Shown: in pieces, positions 12,707 to 22,890 of the stretch
How positions within the stretch are numbered: position 1 is the stretch's first letter
Layout of the letters: each line of letters starts with the position of its first letter
Assembly: GCA_030710605.1 (NCBI GenBank)
Contig: CP092877.1
Span: forward strand, 1,161,457 to 1,225,456
Direction of reading: 5' to 3'
DNA from: Cordylochernes scorpioides
Taxonomy: Eukaryota; Arthropoda; Arachnida; Pseudoscorpiones; Chernetidae
DNA: 64,000 nucleotides
Made by a program: the position numbers and the translations under genes
Notes under the pieces: model-generated
The model's database searches: none
What the model saw: the letters and a program-made list of their open reading frames with translations, nothing else
Told to the model about the DNA's origin: nothing

Positions 12707-13113
12707 CTAGCCGAATGACCCGGGCAACGCCCGTGTTTTACCCGATTGAATGTTTTTATTCAAATATTATTTGTTACAATTATAAATTGGCGCCTTAAAT
12801 AAATGCATATGTTAGTTAATAACTATAGCCTATGTGCTTTATCTGTCTATGTACTGTTGGCTTCCGTAGGCGTCTCTTACTGGGAAAAAGAAAGAGAGGA
12901 TTCCATTTGGTTATTAACTAATATATGCATTTATTTAAGGAGCGACCCGCTCCAACACAATAGTTACAAAAATGGGGGAGGGGCATGATGGGGGGGAGGG
13001 GGGGGGCAAAGGTGGCGTGATCGTAGCGGACCAATAGGAGGGCGCCATTCCAAAAAAAAAAAAAGCAAACCGTGACAGAGGCGACGAAGAATGACGCTCG
13101 TAACTGTATATAT
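12707..13113 (-). mobile_element. Non-autonomous Helitron
   Basis: Close sister of the 2,828-3,219 copy: minus-strand 3' end GGGCGTTGCCCGGGTCATTC then CTAG at 12,707-12,710, a conserved interior, and a 5' end near GTAACTGTATATATA (plus strand). It differs by a longer G-rich run at 12,965-13,010. No coding capacity. Short frames within it are fortuitous. Confidence 0.7.
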
Positions 13114-13207
13114 AATTTTATATACAATTTAACCTTGAATCATGAGTAGACATCAAGAATTTTAAAGTTTTGAGAGATCTTACATGGAGGATTTAGAGTA
13201 TAAATAT

Positions 13208-13630
13208 TGTTGCACACCAAGAAACTGCTTAATAAGATCCTCATTCATGTCTTCACACTTATTGATTATATTTCCCGAGCGATTTTTCCATTATCAAGTA
13301 TAAGGAAAACAAGATAATAATAAAACCAAACCTTAAGACGCGAAGGTTTATTCTCACAAATAAATCAAACTTCTACTGTCCTCTCTTGTTCTCTTCGCGC
13401 GCCAACCTTCCAAGAGATAGGACGTGGTCACAACTCTCCCTTCAAAATAAGCGCTAATGCTAAGCATCCTCTATTGATCGTCTCCGCAAACTAGTCCATT
13501 CAGGTCAGTGAAAAGCCACAAAACCAGCTATGACAAACTCAGGTTTACCTAGACCATGGTTCAGGCTAATGGTCCTCGTCAGTCGAGAACTTGCCTTGAT
13601 TTTGACGAGATAGGACGAGGTGGCGCAACA
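13208..13630. repeat. LTR-like segment with TGTTGC...GCAACA ends
   Basis: The block starts TGTTGCACACC and ends GGTGGCGCAACA, a good inverted terminal match of the kind seen at LTR edges. Its composition differs from the AT-rich flanks, and AATAAA-like signals are present on the minus strand. I could not find a target duplication, so it may be a solo LTR, an LTR plus a little internal sequence, or coincidence. Confidence 0.35.
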
Positions 13631-13639
13631 TTACCGAAT

Positions 13640-14388
13640 ATATAAATAATGATAATATACTCTATAAATATATATTAGTAAAAATATTTACAACTAATTT
13701 TCACAATGACTAAATAATTCCAAAAAGGACGAAAAGGAAATAATTCCTAAAGGATACTTTGGCTCTGCAATTAGGTGTCCTTTACAGGAAGGTTCTACTG
13801 TAATAATAAAGTTTTTGAATATATATATATATGAATGAGAATGTACCTATTGCTATTGTCAATTCTTCAGACATTTCACAAGCTAGGTATTATAGTTTAA
13901 GACTGTCAACATTGGCCAAACTGGGAAGAGTGTCAATTTTGCATCTTAAGAACAATGAATAATAAAAACCTTTTTGATACCTTTTATAACCCTTATCTAC
14001 TTTCCGATAAAAAAAATATATTTTTACTTATTTTTATACTTTACTTATTTATTTTTCACTATTGTTCGGTGATTGTTCGATGATTTTAAACTCAATATCT
14101 CTCTCTCTCGATTTATAATTAAACTTTCTTTTAAATCAGAATAAAACTATATATAGTATATTTTAAACTGTATAATAATGACACTTTTAGTATATGTCAC
14201 ATATCTTCCAATTAGTTAGAGCCAATACTTTATAAGATCATACCCTTCTATTAAAATGTACACTGATCCTATTTGCTACCACCCCCATATTTTGTATATA
14301 TGCTATATCTTTTTATTAATATAACCTGTACACCCTTATTTGTATTTACACTCAAAATGATGACGTCTAAATAAAAACAGCCAGAGTG
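13640..14388. other. No supportable feature
   Basis: AT-rich, with a short (AT)n run near 13,820. Nothing recognised. Confidence 0.4.
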
Positions 14389-14762
14389 GTCAGCTGGGGG
14401 CAGCTGCGGGCAGAGGGGGAGGAAATAGCCGACGCCCAGATGCCCCCCCCCCCCCTCCTCCAGGGCTTTTTATAGACGACCCCCGTCAACAGGGCAGTTT
14501 TATCAGGGGGTCAGCAGTGTGTGAGACCGTGTGTCCATTGGCAGACCGCTTCTTTCTCTCTCGGTCTCTCTCTCCATGTCTCGGTGTTAGGCATCCAAGT
14601 TTGTTTCATGGGCTCTACCTCTGTCCCGTGGGCTGTCCCCGATCACTCTCGGTGCTAACATCTAGCCCTGCCTCTGCTTCTTGTTGTCCGCGTGTGGGAA
14701 GAACATCACCACTCGCCTCACGTACACGACTGCCAGTTTAGGCATATGTCGACAGGATCATT
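14389..14762 (+). promoter_or_regulatory. GC-rich block with TATA-like box (LTR-like or promoter-like)
   Basis: An isolated GC-rich island in AT-rich DNA. It has a C-run, a TTTTTATAG box near 14,468 and pyrimidine-rich CTCTCTCGGTCTCTCTCTCC downstream. It ends TTTGCAACA at 14,771, so it could be part of an LTR starting near TGTATTTACAC (14,340), but no matching direct repeat flanks it. Function is inferred from composition only. Confidence 0.25.
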
Positions 14763-14820
14763 TGCAACAAATATACATATATATATTTGTTTTGAAAATA
14801 GAGCAATCCATACTTAATTC

Positions 14821-15415
14821 ATTAGATAATAAACGGCATATATTGGATTTAATAAAATATTTATTTTGCCAATATTTCGGCTGGCTGAACGCCAACCTTT
14901 ATCGAGGCATCACATTTTTTTGTAAAAATATTTTTTACTTATATATAAATCGATCTCCATAAATTTTAAAATGAATTTTTAAATACCCACATTTTTTGTT
15001 AAACTTTTTAAAAAAGGTTCTTACAGTGTATTGTTTAAATCATTTTAAATTTATTTCAAATGTTTTAATAGATACATATATTTTTACATTTATCTCTCCA
15101 TGAGTTATTAATGAATTATTTTTATGTAATTATTACAAATTTTTAAATATAAGATAGAACTCATTTTTTCCTTTAATATTTTAAGATATTTTACTTATTT
15201 GATTGCATTTTTATAATAATTTTTCCATGCACAAATTTTTCCCACCTACTCTGTATTTTAATTGATTTCAACTGTGATATTATGACACTATGCGGCGCTT
15301 AGTTTGTGTTTACAAAAAAATGTGATGCCTCGATAAAGGTTGGCGTTCAGCCAGCCGAAATATTGGCAAAATAAATATTTTATTAAATCCAATATATGCC
15401 GTTTATTATCTAACA
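14821..15415. repeat. Foldback element: about 105-bp inverted repeats around an AT-rich core
   Basis: The arm at about 14,821-14,929 is an almost exact reverse complement of about 15,306-15,415. Shared landmarks are GATGCCTCGATAAAGGTTGG, GCGTTCAGCCAGCCGAAATA and a TATGCCGTTTATTAT end. The core of about 380 bp is AT-rich and non-coding. Within the arm, GGTTGGC and GCCAGCC can pair across a short loop, giving a strong hairpin. The class is not settled: a MITE, or inverted terminal segments of a Penelope-like element. Confidence 0.65.
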
Positions 15416-16324
15416 TATATATATATATTACGACTATATAAATTTTATTTAATTCCAACACTAGAAGTTCGTCTCTCTTATCCAAGAAGGCAGATTCATT
15501 ATGAAATCATTGATATTAAAAAAATCAATGTGGGTTTGGGTAATTTTTGCTTGTTTCGCCGCATATCTTTCCACAATATTTAACGTATCCGGGTGAAACT
15601 TTCCCGCGATATAGAGTTAAGTTTGAAAATAGGCACTACCATTAAAAAACTAAATTTTCTTTCTTATTACCTTTTACTAGTTTGATAGAATGTTAACATA
15701 GTCCTGTTTTTTTCCTATCCTACTATTTTAAAATCTTCTTTTTCCCCTATTATCCACTTATGTGACGCGTAACTGCCGAAAATCAAACATGTCAAAAATA
15801 TTTTCAGGCCTAGATATATCCTCAAATTTTATTTTCGGATTCGGGCTGATTCTGGTCAAAATTTATGACTCTGGGGTAGGTCTGAGAGACGCCGGGTCAG
15901 GTTATCTGAGAAGGACATTCAGCCGGCTTCCTGTCTCAATCGAGTTACACTTTGTTTCAACTGGGAAAATTCGTATAAAATGGACGAGATGGCTTACGAC
16001 AAAGATGTACGAGGTTGAGAGAAAGAGGAAGGAAGGAAGTAAGGGCGGTTTCAATGAAGTAAGTGGAGGGATTGTGTTACCCACGCTGTGGATGAGTCAG
16101 ACGCAGCTTCCCGGAAAAACGAAATTTGCATAGTAGCATGTCGTGCTGAATGGAAACCACTTTAAAATGTCCTGTTTATTGTCAGCTAGACACTCCGGTT
16201 CTTAGGTTGAACCTGATAGCTTTGGAGAGATAGGTTTCTTTTAAACCCTTTACATCAAAGTTGAGCAATTCTTAGTGAATTTCTAAGAATCTCATAGTAC
16301 GGAAATGATTTTCTTCTTGTCGTG
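15416..16324. other. No supportable feature
   Basis: A 123-codon plus-strand frame (15,762-16,133) has basic, low-information content and no recognised motif. I treat it as chance. Otherwise nothing recognised. Confidence 0.35.
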
Positions 16325-16363
16325 GAATCGTTATGTGAGGTGTCTGTAGAATGTTATATGAGG

Positions 16364-17208
16364 TGCCCCCTCCCGCCTCCCCAAGCCCGGATGAAAAAGG
16401 AGGAGGGGGAGCAGTAACAAGCTCACTAAAAAACCTGGGTTCAGCTGGCCCGGCTGATAGTACCCTGTAAGGGCTCCTAATCTAGGAATACAAGATGAGC
16501 AGCGTTTGTACTCCATGTTAGGAGCGGCTGCACATGGCGTCTGTTCCTCATGTCAGAGGCGGCCATTTCTTTTGGAGCTAAGTCGGCCTGCCACTGAGTA
16601 GTGCTCCCAGTCTTAATGACAAAGGCAGATGCATTCTACTTCACCCAGTCACGATGGTTGTCAAATACCATCAAGGGTCACAACTTGATACCCTAATGAT
16701 CGAGTGGAGATAAGAAAGAAGAAGAAGAAGAGAAGGTTGTTGTTGTTGTTGTTGCTTATTCTTCAAGTCGTTTAAACGATCTCCATTAGGTTCCATTGTC
16801 TCAGCTTTTCTATTATAGTCCTGGGGTTTTCCCAGAGGTCTTTTCTGGAGGATTTTATACAATTCATTAGATATTCAGGACTGGCAGGCTGGGAATCGTA
16901 TTTGGGGCATTTCGGGATTTTTTCAATTTTTCAATTAAATTTGAACATTTTAAGATGTACTGTTCGTAATCTTGAAATCGCCGTTTGTTCTTTCCTAGTA
17001 AGGGTGTGGAAATAGATTCGTTAGGAATGGGGATGTACCAGGGGTGGTTTAGGGTGGATTTCCAGAGAGAGGTTATTTTTTGTTTGCGGATGGAAGAAAT
17101 TTCTGAATAGGTGATTTGGGAGTTTTCAGGCTGGCCCTTACAGCCTTCTTTAGCCAACTGGTCAGCCATCTAGTTGCCGTCTATGTTAAAGTGAGAGGGG
17201 ATCCATTG
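16364..17208 (-). mobile_element. 5'-truncated LINE with RNase H and C-terminal Cys motif
   Basis: On the minus strand the element opens inside an RNase H domain: WIPSHFNIDGN, a TAG in place of a sense codon, then MADQLAKEGCKG with the domain's last active-site Asp, followed by TYSEISSIRKQKI and HPWYIP. A frameshift near 16,930 leads to a CPKC...SPEYLMNC cysteine motif typical of retrotransposon C-termini, stopping near 16,760. The remainder is a 3' UTR with an internal (CAA)n run. It lies inside a 24-bp minisatellite: GTTATRTGAGGTG flanks both sides, either a target duplication or array units. Confidence 0.7.
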
Positions 17209-17345
17209 GAATTGTTATGTGAGGTGTCTGTAAAACGTTATGTGAGGTGTCTGTGGGAAGGTTATGTGAGGTGTCTGTGGGAAGGTTATGTGAGGTGTCT
17301 ATGGGAAAGTTATGTGAGGTATCTGTCGGATGAAATATTTGTGGA
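17206..17345 (+). repeat. 24-bp minisatellite
   Basis: About five to six copies of a unit built around GTTATGTGAGGTGTCTGTGG. One further partial copy lies at about 16,331-16,363, on the other side of the LINE, which suggests the LINE landed in the array. The unit is a multiple of three, so a frame of repeated YVRCLWEG runs through it; this is not evidence of a gene. Confidence 0.75.
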
Positions 17346-17482
17346 AATGTTATGTGATATACCTGGTATCTGGGGGAGGAGATGATGTATTATTACAAGC
17401 GCTTGTGCCAATAAGTAATATGCACTATGACATAAAATAATTTAAAATTAATCATCATAAAATAATGTTTTTATAATTAACA
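17346..17482. other. Short spacer
   Basis: AT-rich link between the minisatellite and the Helitron. Nothing recognised. Confidence 0.4.
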
Positions 17483-18324
17483 CTAGACGAATGACCCGGG
17501 CAACGCCCGGGTTTACCCGATTAAATGTTTTATTCAAACACTATTCGTTACAATTATAAATTGGCGCCGTGGATGTCACTCTTGTGAAACGTCCCGCTCC
17601 AAACTTTACAGTCAGATTAGTTACGATATAAATCTTCAAATCGAGCGAGCGTCTATAAATATTTCGATTTAGATCAAGTATTCTAATTATTAAGCGAACT
17701 ATTATTAATAAAATTTTGAGAATATTTCGATTTTAAACGTATTTATAACCTTGATAGAGGGCGCTGTTCGTGAGCTAAGTAGAATAATTTGAATATATAG
17801 TTTTAATATTTAATTTATATATAATTTAAAATAGCCTATCGTTTTCCTCGTATTTTTTTTACCTATGTATGGAAATTTTGGTTTGAATTAGTGAACTACT
17901 GCGAATTTGTATACCGGACATACAAACCAATAAACAAACAAACAAACATACAAACATTCATTTTTATATATATAGAAGATATAATATAAATGAGTTTTAA
18001 AAATTGTTTTAAAAAAATGTATCGGCCGGGAATCGAACCCGGGCCGCCCGCGTGGCAGGCGAGCATTCTACCACTGAGCCACCGATGCGTATACAAAATG
18101 GCCATATTTGGGTATTCATTCCATTCCGGATTACTCCGCGTAAAAAAAAAGTTCTTCAAATGAAAAAAAGAAATAGCCAAAAATACTAAGCAAATTGTAT
18201 CCAAAAAGTTTCCTCAGGTTTATAAAAAGCGACATGCAAAATTTGGTACCAATTGGTTCAGTAGTTTTTGAGTTTATCGCGAAACAGACAGACAGACAGA
18301 AATTGACTTTTATATATATAGAGA
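17483..18324 (-). mobile_element. Helitron carrying a tRNA-Gly gene
   Basis: Minus strand 5' to 3': TCTCTATATATATAAAAGTC at 18,324, a GTCTGTCTGTCTG tract, a tRNA-Gly gene (18,088-18,018), and a 3' end with the paired GGGCGTTGCCCGGGTCATTC stem then CTAG at 17,483-17,486. The flanking bases are A (17,482) and T (18,325) on the plus strand, as expected for Helitron insertion between A and T without target duplication. A second Helitron-like 5' start (TCTATATATATAAAAATGAA on the minus strand, at about 17,977) lies inside, suggesting a nested or chimeric structure. No Rep/helicase. Confidence 0.75.
18018..18088 (-). tRNA. tRNA-Gly (GCC anticodon), Helitron-borne
   Basis: A 71-base cloverleaf matching eukaryotic tRNA-Gly(GCC). 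The A box TGGCTCAGTGG and a perfect B box GGTTCGATTCC are present, the anticodon loop sits in CTGCCACG, and a T-run Pol III terminator follows directly. One acceptor-stem pair is mismatched (second position, C opposite A). It is probably transcribable, but charging and processing are uncertain. It lies in the same orientation as the surrounding Helitron. Confidence 0.85.
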
Positions 18325-18375
18325 TTAGTGTTTAGGTATTTGATTTAATTCATATAGTTGATATAATAGTATATA

Positions 18376-18738
18376 TTTATATTATATTTTTTATAAATTA
18401 GTTTTAAAAATTGTAAAAAAAAATGCATCGGCCGGGAATCGAACCCGGGCCGCCCGCGTGGCAGGCGAGCATTCTACCACTAAGCCACAGATGTTTTAAA
18501 AAAATGGCCATATTTAGGTATTCATTCCATTCCGGATTAGTCCGCGTAAAAAAATAGTTCTTCAAATTAAAAAAAGAAATAGCCAAAAATAATAAGCAAA
18601 ATGTAGCCAAAAATTTTCCTCAGGTTTATAAAAAGCGACATGCAAAATTTGGAACCAATTGGTTCAGTAGTTTTTGAGTTTATCGCGAAACAGACAGACA
18701 GACAGACAGGAATTGACTTTTATATATATATATAGAGA
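18376..18738 (-). mobile_element. Helitron 5' terminal fragment with a second tRNA-Gly copy
   Basis: Parallel to the 5' part of the preceding Helitron from about 17,976 onward: tRNA segment, the AATGGCCATATTTAGGTATT block, the GTTCAGTAGTTTTTGAG block, a GACA run, and the TATATATAGAGA terminus at 18,738 followed by T. The CTAG end is missing. It begins only about 50 bp after the first element's end, so it may be a tandem or aborted rolling-circle product. Confidence 0.65.
18424..18494 (-). pseudogene. tRNA-Gly(GCC) pseudogene
   Basis: Same 71-base span as the 18,018 copy, with intact anticodon arm, T arm, B box and following T-run. The 5' acceptor strand has changed (starts ACATCTG instead of GCATCGG) and the D-arm region has an extra change, so the acceptor stem no longer pairs fully. 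Likely a decayed copy. Confidence 0.75.
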
Positions 18739-18874
18739 TTAAACACTCCTATATTTTCACCTGAAAACAGAATTAAGATATAATTTGTGTTGGGTAGTTA
18801 TGTAGATGTAATTTGTATTTTATATTTATGTAAATAGCTATTTTGCATTTTTCTATTGTTTTATCTTTTGCCTT

Positions 18875-18883
18875 TATAAAAGG
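18875..18883 (+). promoter_or_regulatory. TATA box of the LTR promoter
   Basis: TATAAAAGG sits just before the 23-bp array and is kept in the 3' LTR as TATAAAAAG. If transcription starts about 25-30 bases downstream, the array would lie in the transcript leader (R/U5). Inferred from position. Confidence 0.6.
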
Positions 18884-18890
18884 CGATGTT

Positions 18891-20304
18891 GTCGCAGCAG
18901 TAGGGTAGTCATAATCGCAGCAGTAGGGTAGCCATAATCGCAGCAGTAGGGTAGTCATAATCGCAGCAGTAGGGTAGTCATAATCGCAGCAGTGGGGTAG
19001 TCATAATCGCAGCAGTAGGGTAGTCATAATCGCAGGAGTGGGGTAGTCATAATCGCAGCAGTAGGGTAGTCATAATCGCAGCAGTAGGGTAGTCATAATC
19101 GCAGCAGTAGGGTAGTCATAATCGCAGCAGTAGGGTAGTCATAATCGCAGCAGTAGGGTAGTCATAATCGCAGCAGTAGGGTAGTCATAATCGCAGCAGT
19201 GGGGTAGTCATAATCGCAGCAGTAGGGTAGTCATAATCGCAGTAGTGGGGTAGTCATAATCGCAGCAGAGTCATAATCGCAGCAGTAGGGTAGTCATAAT
19301 CGCAGCAGTGGGGTAGTCATAATCGCAGCAGTAGGGTAGTCATAATCGCAGCAGTAGGGTAGTCATAATCGCAGCAGTAGGGTAGTCATAATCGCAGCAG
19401 TGGGGTATTCATAATCGCAGCAGTAGGGTAGTCATAATCGCAGTAGTGGGGTAGTCATAATCGCAGCAGTAGGGTAGTCATAATCGCAGCAGTAGGGTAG
19501 TCATAATCGCAGCAATAGGGTAGTCATAATCGCAGCAGTAGGGTAGTCATAATCGCAGCAGTGGGGTAGTCATAATCGCAGCAGTAGGGTAGTCATAATC
19601 GCAGCAGTGGGGTAGTCATAATCGCAGCAGTAGGGTAGTCATAATCGCAGCAGTAGGGTAGTCATAATCGCAGCAGTAGGGTAGTCATAATCGCAGCAGT
19701 AGGGTAGTCATAATCGCAGCAGTGGGGTAGTCATAATCGCAGCAGTAGGGTAGTCATAATCGCAGCAGTAGGGTAGTCATAATCGCAGCAGTAGGGTAGT
19801 CATAATCGCAGCAGTAGGGTAGTCATAATCGCAGCAGTAGGGTAGTCATAATCGCAGGAGTGGGGTAGTCATAATCGCAGCAGTAGGGTAGTCATAATCG
19901 CAGCAGTAGGGTAGTCATAATCGCAGCAGTAGGGTAGTCATAATCGCAGCAGTAGGGTAGTCATAATCGCAGCAGTAGGGTAGTCATAATAGCAGCAGTA
20001 GGGTAGTCATAATCGCAGCAGTAGGGTAGTCATAATCGCAGCAGTAGGGTAGTCATAATCGCAGCAGTAGGGTAGTCATAATCGCAGCAGTAGGGTAGTC
20101 ATAATCGCAGCAGTAGGGTAGTCATAATAGCAGCAGTAGGGTAGTCATAATCGCAGCAGTAGGGTAGTCATAATAGCAGCAGTAGGGTAGTCATAATCGC
20201 AGCAGTAGGGTAGTCATAATCGCAGCAGTAGGGTAGTCATAATAGCAGCAGTAGGGTAGTCATAATCGCAGCAGTAGGGTAGTCATAATCGCAGCAGTGG
20301 GGTA
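18891..20304 (+). repeat. 23-bp tandem array, about 61 copies
   Basis: The unit contains AGTAGGGTAGTCATAATC plus GCAGC. Variants are mainly AGTGGGG for AGTAGGG and ATAGC for ATCGC. The last copies show the same order of ATAGC variants as the end of the array in the 3' LTR, so the two arrays share ancestry and changed length afterwards. There are no unique spacers, so this is not CRISPR. Confidence 0.95.
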
Positions 20305-20576
20305 GACCTAGTAGTCGTAGTGATCGTTGTCGTAGTAGCCGTAGTGAGGCTGGTAGAGTAGAGCGCACGGCTTGCTTGATGAGATGGACGTACTTCTTCG
20401 CTAGGCCTTATGTAATCTACGGGAAAAGGAAAACCAGTTGTTTTATTCGATTTTAGTTTGCTTTTGTATACAGCGTTGATCCTCTTTAAATATATATATT
20501 GTCACCTTTGCTTGAGACCACTTAATCCAACGAACCAACATCATAGTGCACCAATCTAAAGGTGTACACAACATTG

Positions 20577-20594
20577 TGGCGAGCCTGCCAGGAT
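20577..20594 (+). other. Primer binding site
   Basis: TGGCGAGCCTGCCAGG follows the 5' LTR after a TTG spacer. The TGG start complements the CCA end of a tRNA primer. I do not assign the tRNA species. Confidence 0.65.
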
Positions 20595-20599
20595 TTAAG

Positions 20600-20704
20600 A
20601 TGGACAAACTCAAGAAAGCTTGTGAGACGAAAAGGAGGACGTTGGAAAGTGTCATTGCAGAAGCAGATGGCGAACTTGGAAAGCGAGGAACTCAAGCGAT
20701 CTAG
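20600..20704 (+). pseudogene. gag N-terminal remnant
   Basis: ATG at 20,600 opens MDKLKKACETKRRTLES and continues to a TAG at 20,702 as the frame enters the 21-bp array. The Lys/Arg-rich start resembles the beginning of BEL/Pao Gag proteins, where a basic N-terminal segment is usual. Only about 34 codons survive. A frame starting earlier (20,562) reads through the array as repeated ELKRSSE and is probably fortuitous. Confidence 0.5.
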
Positions 20705-21147
20705 CGAGGAACTCAAGCGATCTAGCGAGCAACTCAAGCGATCTAGCGAGCAACTCAAGCGATCTAGCGAGCAACTCAAGCGATCTAGCGAGCAACTCAA
20801 GCGATCTAGCGAGCAACTCAAGCGGTCTAGCGAGGAACTCAAGCGATCTAGCGAGCAACTCAAGCGATCTAGCGAGCAACTCAAGCGATCTAGCAAGGAA
20901 CTCAAACGATCTAGCGAGCAACTCAAGCGATCTAGCAAGTAACTCAAACGATCTAGCGAGTAACTCAAGCGGTCTAGCGAGGAACTCAAGCGATCTAGCG
21001 AGCAACTCAAGCGATCTAACGAGGAACTCAAGCGATCTAGCAAGGAACTCAAGCGATCTAGCGAGCAACTCAAGCGTTCTAGCGAGGAACTCAAGCGATT
21101 TAGCGAGGAACTCAAGCGATCTAGCAAGGAACTCAAGCGATCTAGCG
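20683..21147 (+). repeat. 21-bp tandem array, about 22 copies
   Basis: The unit is CTCAAGCGATCTAGCGAG plus GAA or CAA. The length is a multiple of three, so long frames exist on both strands (ELKRSSE/Q on plus; SLDRLSS and similar on minus). Only minor base changes occur between copies. It fills the place where gag should continue. Confidence 0.9.
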
Positions 21148-21149
21148 AG

Positions 21150-22440
21150 GTAGGAGAAAGTCTCTGGAACTGTACAATGGTTTCTATGACAACTGTTCTT
21201 GGATCCTTGTTGAGAGTCTCGCTGTGCATATGAAAGTCTCTGGAGCTGTACAATGGTTTCTATGACAACTGTTCTTGGATCCTTGTTGATAGGCTCGCTG
21301 TGCATATGAAAGTCTCTGGAGCTGTACAATGGTTTCTATGACAACTGTTCTTGGATCCTTGTTGATAGGCTCGCTGTGCATATGAAAGTCTGTGAAACTG
21401 TACAATGGTTTCTATGACAACTGTTCTTGGATCCTTTTTGAGAGTCTCACTGTGGTTTCTGTGGAGGTTTCACTTGAAGCTCTAAAATGGTTTCTATGAC
21501 AACTGTTCTTGGATCCTTGTTGAGAGTCTCGCTGTGCATATGAAAGTCTCTGGAGCTGTACAATGGTTTCTATTGCAACTGTTCTTGGATCCTTGTTGAG
21601 AGTCTCGCTGTGCATATGAAAGTCTCTGGAACTGTTTAATGGTTTCTATGACAACTGTTCTTGGATCCTTGTTGAGAGTCTCGCTGTGCATATGAAAGTC
21701 TCTGGAGCTGTACAATGGTTTCTATTGCAACTGTTCTTGGATCCTTGTTGAGAGTCTCGCTGTGCATATGAAAGTCTCTGGAACTGTTTAATGGTTTCTA
21801 TGACAACTGTTCTTGGATCCTTGTTGAGAGTCTCGCTGTGCATATGAAAGTCTCTGGAACTGTTTAATGGTTTCTATGACAACTGTTCTTGGATCCTTGT
21901 TGAGAGTCTCGCTGTGCATATGAAAGTCTCTGGAGCTGTACAATGGTTTCTATTGCAACTGTTCTTGGATCCTTGTTGAGAGTCTCGCTGTGCATATGAA
22001 AGTCTCTGGAACTGTTTAATGGTTTCTATGACAACTGTTCTTGGATCCTTGTTGAGAGTCTCGCTGTGCATATGAAAGTCTCTGGAACTGTTTAATGGTT
22101 TCTATGACAACTGTTCTTGGATCCTTGTTGAGAGTCTCGCTGTGCATATGAAAGTCTCTGGAACTGTTTAATGGTTTCGATGACAACTGTTCTTGGATCC
22201 TTGTTGATAGTCTCGCTGTTCATATGAAAGTCTCTGGAACTGTACAGTGGTTTCTATGACAACTGTTCTTGGATCCTTGTTGAGAGTCTCTCTGTGCATA
22301 TGAAAATCTGTGGAACTGTACAATGGTTCCTATGACAACTGTTCTTGGATCCTTGTTGAGAGTCTCGCTGTGCATATGAAAGTCTCTGGAACTGCACAAT
22401 GGTTTCTTTGGAAACTGTTCTTGGATCCTTGTTGAATTGT
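21150..22440 (+). repeat. 76-bp tandem array, about 17 copies
   Basis: Unit landmarks are TTGGATCCTTGTTGAGAGTC, TCGCTGTGCATATGAAAGTC and TGGTTTCTATGACAACTG. Because 76 is not divisible by three, successive units pass through all frames. The open minus-strand frames (MHSETLNKDPRTVVIETI and so on) are by-products. One unit near 21,440-21,480 is rearranged. Alternating subtypes (GGAGCTGTACAA and GGAACTGTTTAA) suggest duplication of multi-unit blocks. Confidence 0.9.
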
Positions 22441-22493
22441 GTCATCTGTAGCAGACATCACGTGGAGCTTCAATCTCGCAATTGATTACTACT

Positions 22494-22827
22494 AGATGGT
22501 GGGAGGGACCAGTTTGGCCTAAGAAAGATGAACAATTTTGGACACAGTCTGAAAAAGAGTCAATCGAAGAAGTCAATGGTGAACTGAGAGGGGCAGTCGT
22601 CACACACTTCATCATAGAAAAGCAAAGAAAAAACGGAAGATCGAGGTAGGAGAAATAGAACTTATAAGAAACGATCAAAGGAAAAGGATTTCATGGCCAT
22701 TAGGAAAGGTGGAGGAGGTGCTACCTGGAGCCGATGGACAAGTTCGAGTCGCAAGAGTGAAGACATCATCGGGAGTTTTTCTTCGTCCAGTACAGCGACT
22801 TTTCCATTAGAGATAAAACAAATTTAG
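22494..22827 (+). pseudogene. pol C-terminal remnant (BEL/Pao-like)
   Basis: One frame reads WWEGPVWPKKDEQFW, resembling the WW-G-P-W stretch ahead of the integrase in BEL/Pao Pol. A second frame from about 22,640 reads VGEIELIRND, then SWPLGKVEEVLPG and FLRPVQRLFPLE, stopping at 22,825-22,827. This matches the typical C-terminal domain of BEL/Pao integrases. The two parts lie in different frames with the integrase core deleted between them. This is the basis for the superfamily call. Confidence 0.75.
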
Positions 22828-22890
22828 ATTAGCCTCTACTATATAGCCGGGAAATTATAATATTAAAATTTAATTTATATCAATTAAATT

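Larger units (their letters stand above)
18788..20573 (+). repeat. 5' LTR (about 1.79 kb)
   Basis: Matches the 3' LTR at both ends: the first about 105 bases are near identical, as are the last about 270. The middle is a 23-bp array of about 61 copies against about 25 in the 3' LTR, which explains the roughly 820-bp length difference. Confidence 0.9.

Noticed and set aside
15762..16133. 123-codon plus-strand frame as a gene
   Set aside because: Basic, low-information sequence with no motif, and no supporting splice or promoter signals.
18891..20304. CRISPR-like regular repeats
   Set aside because: Units abut one another with no unique spacers, lie inside an LTR and the genome is eukaryotic. 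These are simple tandem arrays.
20522..21253. 243-codon minus-strand open frame (and 225-codon neighbour)
   Set aside because: It runs through the 21-bp array, which is a multiple of three and free of stops on that strand. It is antisense to the gag/pol remnants and has no non-repeat domain.
21184..22445. Series of 63-78 codon minus-strand frames beginning MHSETLNKDPRT and similar
   Set aside because: Each is the 76-bp unit read in successive frames. No gene is implied.
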